Part shown: piece by piece, positions 1 to 6,781 of the stretch
Numbering within the stretch: the first letter of the stretch is position 1
Layout of the letters: every line of letters starts with the position of its first letter
Assembly (NCBI GenBank): GCA_964650975.1
Contig: CAZYWA010000014.1
Location: 1-31,280, forward strand
Length of the DNA: 31,280 bases
Source: CAZYWA01 sp964650975 [NCBI: uncultured bacterium]
Lineage (GTDB): Bacteria > JADJOY01
Reading direction: 5' to 3'
The notes under the pieces: generated by a model
What the model was told of the DNA's origin: nothing
Database searches by the model: none
Seen by the model: the letters and a program-made list of their open reading frames with translations, nothing else
Position numbers and translations under genes: made by a program

Positions 1-319
1 GCGTCGGAAAGTGTGCAACCGAGCCGTCTTGGATCCAGTACATGACGCGACTCATGTGATACGAGACCGCGTCCCATCCGTTCGGCGGCGACAGGACGGC
101 GATGAAGAAGGTCGTCCCCAGGATGCCGACCACGGACGCCGGCAGGGACGGCAGGCTCCACTCGAAGCGGTCTCGCCAGAAGACCAGCAGGGCCGCCACG
201 ACCGCCCAGGAAATGGAAACCGTCGCACGGTTGAGGCCGTGGACCAGCGACAAACCTTCGGTCAGCGCCACCGTGATGACTCCGAGCGCGAGCACGGCGT
301 CCAAGCTGCGCAACCTCAT
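1..319 (-). CDS. GT39-like membrane glycosyltransferase, N-terminal fragment (runs off left edge)
   Basis: The minus strand is open from an ATG at 319 to base 1, giving 106 residues with no stop. A GAGGA Shine-Dalgarno lies about 6 nt upstream of the ATG. Three hydrophobic segments (about residues 8-27, 33-48 and 60-77) are followed by a loop reading PPNGWDAVSYHMSRV and then WIQDGSVAHFPT. This 'WD..YH..R...W...GSVAHxPT' pattern is typical of polytopic GT-C enzymes of the GT39/ArnT-like group, where the first extracytoplasmic loop carries the acidic catalytic residue (Asp83 here). Such proteins move sugars from polyprenyl-phosphate donors on the periplasmic side of the membrane. The acceptor cannot be told. 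The family call rests on this motif and the topology only. Confidence 0.75.
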   Translation of the reverse strand, partial: MRLRSLDAVLALGVITVALTEGLSLVHGLNRATVSISWAVVAALLVFWRDRFEWSLPSLPASVVGILGTTFFIAVLSPPNGWDAVSYHMSRVMYWIQDGSVAHFPT

Positions 320-631
320 CGTGTCCTCGCGCCCCGGTCGGCGTGCGAATCGTGTGTCAGCGCTGGTGGGATGGTCGTCGAGGGCAGCCACGTTCGGCAT
401 CGAGGTGGAGGCGTGGCCCGAGCGCGGTGAGGGATTACCACCGGGTTGGCGTCCCGGTCGATTGGGTGGCCACTGCGACGCGAAGTGGGAGCGGACCGAC
501 GGGCTCTCGGTCGGCGGGGCGTGAAGCGGGCGCGATAGCGGCTGGCTTGTCGTCGAGCGCTTGGAGGGCGCGCGGTCGTTCGCGCGCGAGGCCCAACGGA
601 TGCACGACTGCGCGCGGAAAGGGCGTGTCCG
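320..631. other. 312-bp gene-free gap with decayed repeat material
   Basis: This gap lies between the stop of the HEAT lipoprotein gene and the start of the glycosyltransferase gene, both on the minus strand. I see no plausible gene: the ORFs here have low-GC third positions and no protein-like composition. The right half (about 435-600) carries decayed pieces of the dispersed hairpin repeat listed separately. The left part (320-430) shows nothing I recognise beyond the glycosyltransferase ribosome binding site. Confidence 0.5.
435..600 (-). repeat. Decayed hairpin-repeat copy (GCGCGC-stem unit plus linker)
   Basis: The clearest unit is 561-596, which contains GCGCGC-GGTCGTTC-GCGCGC preceded by TTGGAGG and followed by GAGGCCCAA. 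It matches, in opposite orientation, the unit at 2783-2818, including the outer GTTKGGCCTCGCGCGCGAA boundary. The stretch 455-475 (CCGGTCGATTGGGTGGCCAC) resembles the linker between hairpins of the fuller copy at 6600-6760. The central loop has drifted from GGTCCCTC to GGTCGTTC, but the stem is a perfect 6-bp match. Confidence 0.6.
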
Positions 632-1564
632 CTAGCGACCCTCCACGCGCTCCACCGAGCTCGCCGCGTCCTGGCGGACCGACCATGAATCATCGTTCGC
701 CGCGGCGTTCTTGAGCACCGGCAGAACCGAGCTCACTGCAGGTCCCATCAGGCCCAGCACCCACACCGCGCAATCGCGGGCGTCGCTGTCGGGGTCGCCG
801 CGCACGATCTCGGTGAGCCGCGGCACCGCGTCGGCGCCGATCCTCGCGAGCGCGGAGCCGGCCGGCCCGCGGATCTGCCAGTCGTTGCTCTTGCAGTGCG
901 AGATCCATTCGTCGACGGAGAGAAGCCGCTCCTGACCCGATTGCTCGAGCGCCGAGAGCGCCTTCGCCTGCACGCCATGATCGGGATCCTGCGTGAGCGC
1001 GCGCAGCGCCGGCACCAGGTCCTTCGCCTTCGATTCGAGATCGGTCGCGAGCCCGGCGGCGCGCGCCCGCACCTTCGGGTCGGGATCGCGGAGCGCCGCT
1101 CCCAGATCCGCGATCACGTGCTTGAGCGCCGCGTTCCACTGCGGCTCGTGCTCGTGGAAGATCGGTTGGGTCTTGAACTGGCGATAGGCTGCGGCGACGG
1201 CGTTGGCGCGCGCCCACGCGTCGCTGTCGTCGACACCGCCGTAGAGCAGCGGTGCCGTGGTGTCCGGTAGATGAGGGGCCCACTCGTTCAAGGCCTCGTA
1301 GGCGCGCGCGCGGCGCGACGCATCCGAGCCGTCCGCTTCCTTCTCTAGGACGCCCAGCATCTCCGCCGTGGTGGTCGGCGGCAGATGGATCTCGTCGTGG
1401 CCGATGCCGCGCGCCAGCTTCTCGGCCGCCGTGAAGCGCGCGTCTTCGTCCGCGCTGGGGCTCGCCACGTCCTCCATGAGCCGCTCGGGACCCTTCGGAC
1501 ATCCGGCCAGCGACACGCAGCAGAACAGCACCGCCCACCGGGCGACCGATCGACCGTGACGCAT
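632..1564 (-). CDS. HEAT-repeat lipoprotein
   Basis: The start is ATG 1564, with GGAGGTG about 7 nt upstream. An open extension to 1798 is only the upstream repeat read through in frame. The 310-residue product begins with a basic n-region and hydrophobic stretch ending in LAGC (lipobox, Cys22), so it should be lipidated by Lgt and anchored in the envelope. The rest is alanine-rich paired helices with recurring 'LGAALRDPDPKVRARAA' and 'LRALTQDPDHGVQAKAL' units, typical of HEAT/PBS-lyase-type repeats. These form solenoids that bind partner proteins; no enzymatic motif is seen. The gene is divergent from the methyltransferase, and the 266-bp gap between them is mostly a three-hairpin repeat. 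The binding partner is unknown. Confidence 0.88.
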   Translation of the reverse strand: MRHGRSVARWAVLFCCVSLAGCPKGPERLMEDVASPSADEDARFTAAEKLARGIGHDEIHLPPTTTAEMLGVLEKEADGSDASRRARAYEALNEWAPHLPDTTAPLLYGGVDDSDAWARANAVAAAYRQFKTQPIFHEHEPQWNAALKHVIADLGAALRDPDPKVRARAAGLATDLESKAKDLVPALRALTQDPDHGVQAKALSALEQSGQERLLSVDEWISHCKSNDWQIRGPAGSALARIGADAVPRLTEIVRGDPDSDARDCAVWVLGLMGPAVSSVLPVLKNAAANDDSWSVRQDAASSVERVEGR

Positions 1565-1629
1565 GACGAACACCTCCAAATGGCGCGCGCGCCCGTGAGC
1601 AGACCAACCCGGGGGTGCGCCAGAGTACC

Positions 1630-1826
1630 GTGAATCGATCGGCCACATTTGAACGCTTCGGACGCGAGGGACCGCGTCCCTCCGACCGACAGCGCCGGCA
1701 GTCGGAGGGCTGCGGTCCCTCGCAGCCGAAGCGGACGATCGCGTCCATCGACCGACGAGGGATTCCGCTTGGAGGGCCACCGGTCCCTCGGTGGCCAACC
1801 GACGAGCGAAGACACCTACTCGCCGG
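1630..1826 (-). repeat. Modular three-hairpin repeat, copy 1
   Basis: Three palindromic units lie at 1657-1685 (stem GGACGC/GCGTCC), 1702-1730 (GGCTGC/GCAGCC) and 1769-1798 (GGCCACC/GGTGGCC). Each has an 8-nt loop that reads GAGGGACC or its complement, and each is flanked by a CTCC/GGAG element. The first unit is inverted relative to the other two. Between the second and third lies a further small palindrome, GGACGATCGCGTCC. The outer edge at 1630 (GTGAATCGATCGGCC) recurs, inverted, at the edge of copy 3. The copy fills the divergent gap between the HEAT lipoprotein and the methyltransferase, so both transcripts may carry part of it in their leaders. Read on the minus strand it aligns with copies 2 and 3. 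Confidence 0.9.
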
Positions 1827-1830
1827 AGCT

Positions 1831-2727
1831 ATGCTCGGCTCGATGGACGCCGAACGAACCGCGCTCGCCGCCGAGGTCGAGAAGCGCTGGCGCGATTACG
1901 AGAGCGGCCTGCCGGCGGCCGGGCTTCTCGCGCGCCGCGACGGCTCGGTGCGCGAGATCCTCGACGGCAACGAGGATGCATTCGCGCGCTGCCGGTCCGC
2001 CGGCGCGAGCACCACCCTGGCGGAAGCGCAGCAGCGAATCGTCGACAGCATCCAGCGGATGCAAGAGTCGACGCTCGGCTACCGGGCGATCGTCGACCTG
2101 CTGCTCAAGTCGGGTCGCCGGCGCATGCGCGCCCGCGGCGCCGCGATGGCCGGCCTCGACGCTCGCCCGCTCGCGATCCTCGAGGTGGCGGCGGGCAGCG
2201 GCTGGTTCATGCGCCACGTGTGGAACGTCGCCAACCAGGAGGCGATCCCGATCGCGCTCTGGGCCGGCGACATCAACCCGGATTTCGTGAAGTCGCTGCA
2301 GCAACGCCTGGCCGCGCAGGACGTGCCGTGCCGCACCACCGTCGCCGACGCGCGCCACATGACCGGAATCGAGGACGGCGCCTGGGACGTGGCGTTCATG
2401 TCCTACACCCTGCACCACTTCGCACCGGCGGACGCGGCGCTCTGCCTGCGCGAGCTCGACCGGGTGTCGGGTGGCGGGCTGGTGGTGGTGGACATCGCGC
2501 GGAACCTGGCGGGGCTGGCGTTCGGCCGCGTCGTCTACGGCGCGCTCGACCGGGACGGCGCCCGTTTCGCCTACCACGACGGCATGGCATCGGTGCGGCG
2601 CGGGTACACCGCGCGCGAGCTCGAGCTGCTTCTCGAATGGGTCGGGATCCGCGATCGGTATCGGGTCGGGGCGCTGCCGACGTGGCATCCGCAGCGCCTC
2701 ATCGCCAACGCGATCTGGCCCGTTTGA
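1831..2727 (+). CDS. Class I SAM-dependent methyltransferase
   Basis: ATG 1831 is preceded by GGAG at 5-nt spacing. A second ATG at 1843 is possible, and the longer open frame from 1615 only reads through the repeat. The 298-residue product has a helical N-terminal part, then motif I (LEVAAGSGWFMRHV), an acidic post-I residue in GDINPD, motif II-like ADARHM, and AFMSYTLHHF, the UbiE-like motif for a Rossmann methyltransferase. It should transfer a methyl group from S-adenosylmethionine to a small molecule or lipid; the substrate is not evident. The C-terminal part (RRGYTARELELLLEW) is the usual helical cap. It is followed by the sulfatase-like gene on the same strand. Confidence 0.88.
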   Translation: MLGSMDAERTALAAEVEKRWRDYESGLPAAGLLARRDGSVREILDGNEDAFARCRSAGASTTLAEAQQRIVDSIQRMQESTLGYRAIVDLLLKSGRRRMRARGAAMAGLDARPLAILEVAAGSGWFMRHVWNVANQEAIPIALWAGDINPDFVKSLQQRLAAQDVPCRTTVADARHMTGIEDGAWDVAFMSYTLHHFAPADAALCLRELDRVSGGGLVVVDIARNLAGLAFGRVVYGALDRDGARFAYHDGMASVRRGYTARELELLLEWVGIRDRYRVGALPTWHPQRLIANAIWPV

Positions 2728-2744
2728 CGCGCGGCGGGCCAGCC

Positions 2745-4319
2745 ATGGCGGGCGCTCGTCGAGCCGCCGGATACCGTCTCAGTTTGGCCTCGCGCGCGAA
2801 GGACCGCGCGCGTTCCAAACGGCATCGGGCCAACACAGGTTGGAGGGCCACGGGTGCCTCGGTGGCCAGCCCACGAGTCGGGACACCGCGATCCGCCGCC
2901 ACGGCTTGCGTGCTGCTCGCGGCGCTCGCCGGGTCCGTAGCGTCCGCCGCGCCGGCACCCGCGCCGCCACCCGCCGCGGCCGCTCGACCCAACGTGCTGT
3001 TGGTGGTGATCGACACGCTCTCCGCCCGCCATCTCGACGCGTACGGCTACACGCGCGTCACCGCGCCCTTCCTGAGCGAGGAGGCGAAGAAGGGAGTGCT
3101 GTTCGAGGACGTGATGGCCGCTGCGCCGTTCACGGCGCCGGCGATGGCGTCGATCTTCACCGGCCTCGACAGCATGCATCACGGAGTCGCGGGCCACGTC
3201 GCGGATCTCAAATTCTCGCGTGCCAATCACACGCTTGCGGAGGCCTTTCACGAGGCGGGCTATGTGACGTTCGCGGTGGTCACGAACCCGTGGCTGACAC
3301 AAGAGCGCGGCTACGACCAGGGCTTCGACCGCTTCGACCAGCGTGGCACCGATCCGGCGGGCGCGCTCGGCGACTTGCTGCTCAAACGGGCGGCGCAGGT
3401 GCCGGCGGGGCGGCCGTGGTTCGCGTGGCTGCACATCCTCGACGTGCACATGCCGTATCGCCCCGCGCCCGCGGACCGGAACCATTTCCAGGCCGGCGTG
3501 GCGGACGCGCTGCCGATCCGCCAGTTCGTCTCGCACGAGCTCGAGGCGGACCAGATCTTCTTCGCGACCCATTATCCCCAGGACGAGATCGAGCGAACTC
3601 GCACGCTCTACGACTCCGCGATCTGGAGTATGGACGCGGTCGTGCGCCGCACCGTCGAGGAGCTGCGCGCGGGTGCCGGCGGACCGGACCTGATCACCAT
3701 CTACACCGCGGATCACGGTGAGGCGCTCTGCGAGCACGGGCTCTGCTGGTCGCACGAGTTCACGCTCTACCAGGAGCTCCTTAGCATTCCCTGGATCGTG
3801 CGGGCGCCGGGGCGGCTGCCGGAGGGCGTGCGGGTCGCGACCACGGTGCGCGCGATCGACGAGGCGCCGACCGTTGCCGAGCTGGCGCAGATTCCGCTCG
3901 CCGGCACGGTCGACGGTGTGAGTGCCTTGCCGCTGGCGCGCGGCACCGTCGAGCCGTCGCTGTCGCCGCGGATCTCGTTCGCCGAGAGCGCGCCCTATCG
4001 CGAGAAGTACAAGCGCAACCCGCGCATCTTCCTTCCCGGCGACGAGGGCCGCTGGAAGAGCGCCCGCGACGGCCGCTGGAAGCTGATCGTGGTGCCGAAG
4101 CCCGGTGGCGACGAGACCGAGCTTTACGATCTCGCGGCCGATCCGCACGAGACCAAGAACCTGGCAGCCAAGCAACCCGAGGAGGTCGCCAGGCTCCGAG
4201 CGTCGATCGATGCGTGGGTGAAGACCCGCCGCGCGGCTCCGGCCGACGATTCGGCGCCTCCCGTGGTCACGCCCGCGGAGGCCGAGCAGCTTCGCAGCCT
4301 GGGCTACACGGCGAAGTAG
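2745..4319 (+). CDS. Sulfatase-like (alkaline phosphatase superfamily) secreted hydrolase, Thr in the nucleophile position
   Basis: The core domain is clear: NVLLVVIDTLSARHLDAYGY (metal Asp90, counted from ATG 2745), the nucleophile region APFTAPAMASIFTGL, and the metal site TADHGEALCEHG (Asp323, His324), followed by the C-terminal WKLI...ELYDLAADPHE sub-domain typical of sulfatases. The formylglycine signature C/S-x-P-x-R is not present. The aligned residue is Thr130 (T-A-P-A-M), as in threonine-nucleophile relatives such as LtaS-type phosphotransferases, so sulfatase activity is doubtful. Start choice is uncertain: ATG 2745 gives an N-terminus partly encoded by a repeat unit, while GTG 2862 gives a cleaner signal peptide (MASPRVGTPRSAATACVLL...). 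Neither has a good ribosome binding site. The protein is probably exported. Confidence 0.85.
   Translation: MAGARRAAGYRLSLASRAKDRARSKRHRANTGWRATGASVASPRVGTPRSAATACVLLAALAGSVASAAPAPAPPPAAAARPNVLLVVIDTLSARHLDAYGYTRVTAPFLSEEAKKGVLFEDVMAAAPFTAPAMASIFTGLDSMHHGVAGHVADLKFSRANHTLAEAFHEAGYVTFAVVTNPWLTQERGYDQGFDRFDQRGTDPAGALGDLLLKRAAQVPAGRPWFAWLHILDVHMPYRPAPADRNHFQAGVADALPIRQFVSHELEADQIFFATHYPQDEIERTRTLYDSAIWSMDAVVRRTVEELRAGAGGPDLITIYTADHGEALCEHGLCWSHEFTLYQELLSIPWIVRAPGRLPEGVRVATTVRAIDEAPTVAELAQIPLAGTVDGVSALPLARGTVEPSLSPRISFAESAPYREKYKRNPRIFLPGDEGRWKSARDGRWKLIVVPKPGGDETELYDLAADPHETKNLAAKQPEEVARLRASIDAWVKTRRAAPADDSAPPVVTPAEAEQLRSLGYTAK
2776..2876 (-). repeat. Hairpin-repeat remnant at the 5' end of the sulfatase-like gene
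   Basis: Two units are present. At 2783-2818 the stem GCGCGC/GCGCGC encloses GAAGGACC (one change from GAGGGACC) and is followed by TTCC. At 2840-2868 TTGGAGG precedes GGCCAC/GTGGCC around a loop with two changes from the copy 1 sequence. Similarity with copy 1 extends past the hairpin: GGTGGCCAgCCcACGAG...GACACC here against GGTGGCCAaCCgACGAG...GACACC at 1790-1816. If translation begins at ATG 2745, the remnant encodes a basic insert (SRAKDRARSKRHR...WRATGASVAS) before the signal peptide. Confidence 0.75.
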
Positions 4320-4404
4320 GCGGGTACGCCGCGCTGCGCTATACGAGCGTGCTCGACCTTCACGGCGCGGTGGTACGAATCCCCCGCGCCAAACGGAACT
4401 CGCC

Positions 4405-5649
4405 ATGCCTCTCGTCATCCCTTCTCGCCGCCACCTCGTGGTGGACAAGGCTTCCGGAATTTTCGCGATCGCCGCGCGCGCCAAGAACGCGGCCGCACGC
4501 CACGGCGCCGACCGCGTCGTCGACTCGACGATCGGTGTCGGCCTCGACGAGAGCGGCAAGCCGTTCGTGATCCCGACGTTCCTCGCGACCCTGCGCGAGC
4601 TCCTGCAAGCAAAGCCCGAAGCGCTCTGTGCCTACACGCCTCCCGGCGGCGCCGCGTCGCTCGCCGACACCTACGCGGCGTCGGTGCTCGACGGCGTGAC
4701 GCTGCCCGACGACCTGGTCCGGAAGGCCATTCCCAGCCACGGAGGCACCGGCGGTCTCACGCTGAGCCTCACCAATCTGGCGTCGCGCACGGTGATCACC
4801 CACGCGCCCTACTGGGAGAACTACGCGCTGATCGCCGCGCAGTGCGGAAAGGAGCTCGCCACTTTCAACTGGCTCGACGAGGAGCTCCGGTTCGACATCG
4901 CCGACTTCGAGCGCGTGGTGAAGCGAGTGGCCGCGGCCGAGGATCGGGTGTGCTTGATGATCAACAGCCCGTACTCGAATCCGATGGGCGCCGCGATCGC
5001 CGCGCGCGACTGGAGCGCGATCGGCCGGGTGCTCGCGGCGGTGCGCGGCGACAAGGTGCTGATCCTCGACCTCGCGTACATCGACTTCGGGCCCAAGGGC
5101 CGCGATCCGCAGGACCTGGCGTTCCTGGGACCGCTCTTCGAGCAGGTGCCGGAGCTGCACGTGGTGATGGTGCCGTCGCTCTCGAAGTCGATGATGGCCT
5201 ACGGCTGGCGCTCCGGTGCCGCGATCCTGCTCACCCGCGACAAGACGGAAGCGGCGATCTGGTTCGACGTCATGGAAGGAACCATCCGCGGCTCCAATTC
5301 GAACGAGGTCACCGCGCCGCAGCAAGCGCTCGCGTCCATCCTGGCGTCGGACGCGAAGCGCGCGGCGGTCGCCGCCGAGCGGCAGCGCTGCAACGAGGTG
5401 TTGCAGCCGCGTTTCGTGCGCTTCAACGAAGCGGCGCGCGCCGCGGGCCTCAAGGTGTCGAAGCCGGTGGGCGGCTACTTCGCGGTGGTGTACGTGCCGC
5501 GCCCGCTCGAGGTGGCCGCCAAGCTCGAGCAACGAGACGTCTACACGATTCCTGTGCTCGAGCCGGGCGGCCTGCGCATCGGGCTCTGCGCGCTACCGCT
5601 CGACAAGTGCACGCGCGTGGTCCACGAGATCGCCGCGGTGCTCGGCTGA
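4405..5649 (+). CDS. PLP-dependent class I/II aminotransferase
   Basis: The 414-residue product is a fold-type I PLP enzyme of usual length. Visible marks are YTPPGGAASLADTYA (cofactor-phosphate region), HAPYWENYALIA, the INSPYSNPMG motif that contacts the substrate carboxylate and PLP, DLAYIDFG (the Asp that pairs with the pyridine nitrogen), and SLSKSMMAYGWRSG with the Schiff-base Lys261. It should move an amino group between an amino acid and a 2-oxo acid in the cytoplasm. The sequence is not close enough to a named enzyme for me to give a substrate. It starts at ATG 4405, 85 bp after the sulfatase-like gene on the same strand, and may be a separate transcript. Downstream is a convergent gene with repeat hairpins between. 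Confidence 0.9.
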   Translation: MPLVIPSRRHLVVDKASGIFAIAARAKNAAARHGADRVVDSTIGVGLDESGKPFVIPTFLATLRELLQAKPEALCAYTPPGGAASLADTYAASVLDGVTLPDDLVRKAIPSHGGTGGLTLSLTNLASRTVITHAPYWENYALIAAQCGKELATFNWLDEELRFDIADFERVVKRVAAAEDRVCLMINSPYSNPMGAAIAARDWSAIGRVLAAVRGDKVLILDLAYIDFGPKGRDPQDLAFLGPLFEQVPELHVVMVPSLSKSMMAYGWRSGAAILLTRDKTEAAIWFDVMEGTIRGSNSNEVTAPQQALASILASDAKRAAVAAERQRCNEVLQPRFVRFNEAARAAGLKVSKPVGGYFAVVYVPRPLEVAAKLEQRDVYTIPVLEPGGLRIGLCALPLDKCTRVVHEIAAVLG

Positions 5650-5654
5650 GCACG

Positions 5655-5745
5655 CCTCGCGTCCCTCGATCGATTCCGTTCGCTCGCGCCCGCCGGGGAC
5701 CGGCGGGCTCCACCGACTCCATGGAGCGCGCCGTCTCCGGCGCGG
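5655..5745. terminator. Hairpin cluster between convergent genes, probably a decayed repeat copy
   Basis: The hairpin 5688-5708 is GCCCGCC-GGGGACC-GGCGGGC, followed by TCC; its loop is one deletion away from GAGGGACC. The preceding CTCGCGTCCCTCGATCGATT (5657-5676) matches joined pieces of the outer edge of copy 3. A second strong hairpin, GCGCCG-TCTC-CGGCGC (5728-5743), is followed by GGGGCTTT. The cluster lies in the 115-bp gap between the convergent stops at 5649 and 5765, so a bidirectional terminator role is plausible, but there is no long T tract. Confidence 0.45.
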
Positions 5746-5764
5746 GGCTTTCTCGGGCGGCCCG

Positions 5765-6346
5765 TCAGTGAATCGTGAGCTCGGTCCCGATCCGGCGCGC
5801 TACTTCTTCGGCGAAGTTGAGCAGCGGTAGCGCCGCGCTCTGGCGGAAGAAGCGGGTCTTGCGCATGAAGTCGAGCGCGCCCGAGTAGTAGACGAAGCGC
5901 TCCGAGAGATCGCGGTAGATCGGCGCGTCGGTGCTGGCGATCATCGACTCGACCTCGGCGACCCGTCGGTAGGAGCGCTGCCCCTCGCGCACGTACTGAT
6001 CGAGCGACGCGTGCTTCTCGACGAAGTCGCGGAAGAGCCCGCTCATGAAGAGCGTGAAGTCGCCGATGTAACGGCGGAAGTCGCGGTGCCTGGACTCGCC
6101 CGACTGCTCGGCGATCGAGTCGCCGACCAGCATCTCCACCAGGTTCTCGATGGGACGTCCGGCCAGGTTCGTGATGCGGTAGAGGCGTTCGTGATGCGCG
6201 AAGTCGGCGAGCACTCCAGCGACGTAGTTGGCGATCCCGGTGTGCTCGATCGCGAGCTCGCCGAACACTTCCGACGTCAGCTCACCGAAGAACGCCTTGA
6301 GGGATCGTGGATCCGAACCGGGGACGCTGATCACTTGGCCAGCCAT
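5765..6346 (-). CDS. Uncharacterised helical protein, 193 aa
   Basis: The ATG at 6346 has a strong GGAGGT about 8 nt upstream, and third-position GC is high, so the gene is real. The 193-residue product lacks a signal peptide and membrane spans, and appears almost wholly alpha-helical with many paired aromatic and charged residues (SLKAFFGELTSEVFGELAIE, HHERLYRITN, RRYIGDFTLFMSGLFRDFVE). The long stretch 85-135 could pack as a helical bundle. I do not recognise a family or active site. It is the last gene before a convergent aminotransferase and is preceded by a 435-bp gap holding repeat copy 2, so it is probably transcribed alone. Confidence 0.8.
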   Translation of the reverse strand: MAGQVISVPGSDPRSLKAFFGELTSEVFGELAIEHTGIANYVAGVLADFAHHERLYRITNLAGRPIENLVEMLVGDSIAEQSGESRHRDFRRYIGDFTLFMSGLFRDFVEKHASLDQYVREGQRSYRRVAEVESMIASTDAPIYRDLSERFVYYSGALDFMRKTRFFRQSAALPLLNFAEEVARRIGTELTIH

Positions 6347-6781
6347 GGCGCATTACCTCCGTTGTGCCTCCCACGTCGTTGGTGACGCATCCCTGTTAGT
6401 AGCAAGGCCCATACCACGGCTCGGCAGCACACCTCAAACCAAATCGCGGCCGTGTACACACCGCGAAGCGCGCGAAAGTCCGGTGATTTCGGCGCGACGC
6501 GGAGCGTCGAACGGACGGAGTACGGCGCGTTGCGCCTCTCACCCGAGATGGCCGCGGCGCAAATTCGCTTGTCAGGTTGGACGGGCCATCGGCCGAAATT
6601 GGTCACCGAGCAACCGGTGGCCCTCATCGGAAAGTGTCTTCCGGTCGATTGGACGCGATCGTCCGCTCGGCTGCGAAGGACCGCAGCCCTCCGACTGTCA
6701 TCCTCACCGTTTTTGGAGGGACGCGGTCCCTCGCGTCCGAGTCGTATCGATTCGTGCTCGAGCACGCGCCGCTGCAGCTGG
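6347..6781. other. 435-bp intergenic region; repeat copy 2 in its right part
   Basis: The gap lies between two minus-strand genes. Positions 6347-6599 show no recognisable gene or structured element apart from the ribosome binding site of the downstream gene. A minus-strand open frame crosses the gap but has poor codon bias and a composition expected of chance. Positions 6600-6760 hold the hairpin repeat. Any promoter for the 193-residue protein should lie in 6350-6600. Confidence 0.5.
6600..6760 (+). repeat. Modular three-hairpin repeat, copy 2
   Basis: This copy has the same order as copy 1 read on the opposite strand. At 6601-6625, GGTCACC/GGTGGCC (one G-T wobble) encloses a drifted loop, GAGCAACC. 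At 6667-6694, GGCTGC/GCAGCC encloses GAAGGACC and is followed by CTCCGA. At 6713-6741, TTGGAGGG precedes GGACGC/GCGTCC around GGTCCCTC. The linker GGACGCGATCGTCCGCT (6651-6667) is shared with copy 1. The element ends in TATCGATTCGTG, like the outer edge of copies 1 and 3. It lies downstream of the metalloprotease gene and upstream of the 193-residue protein gene. Confidence 0.88.

Noticed and set aside
2571-4559. Minus-strand open frame of about 660 codons antisense to the sulfatase-like gene
   Set aside because: Low-complexity basic translation with no domain; the plus-strand gene has clear motifs.
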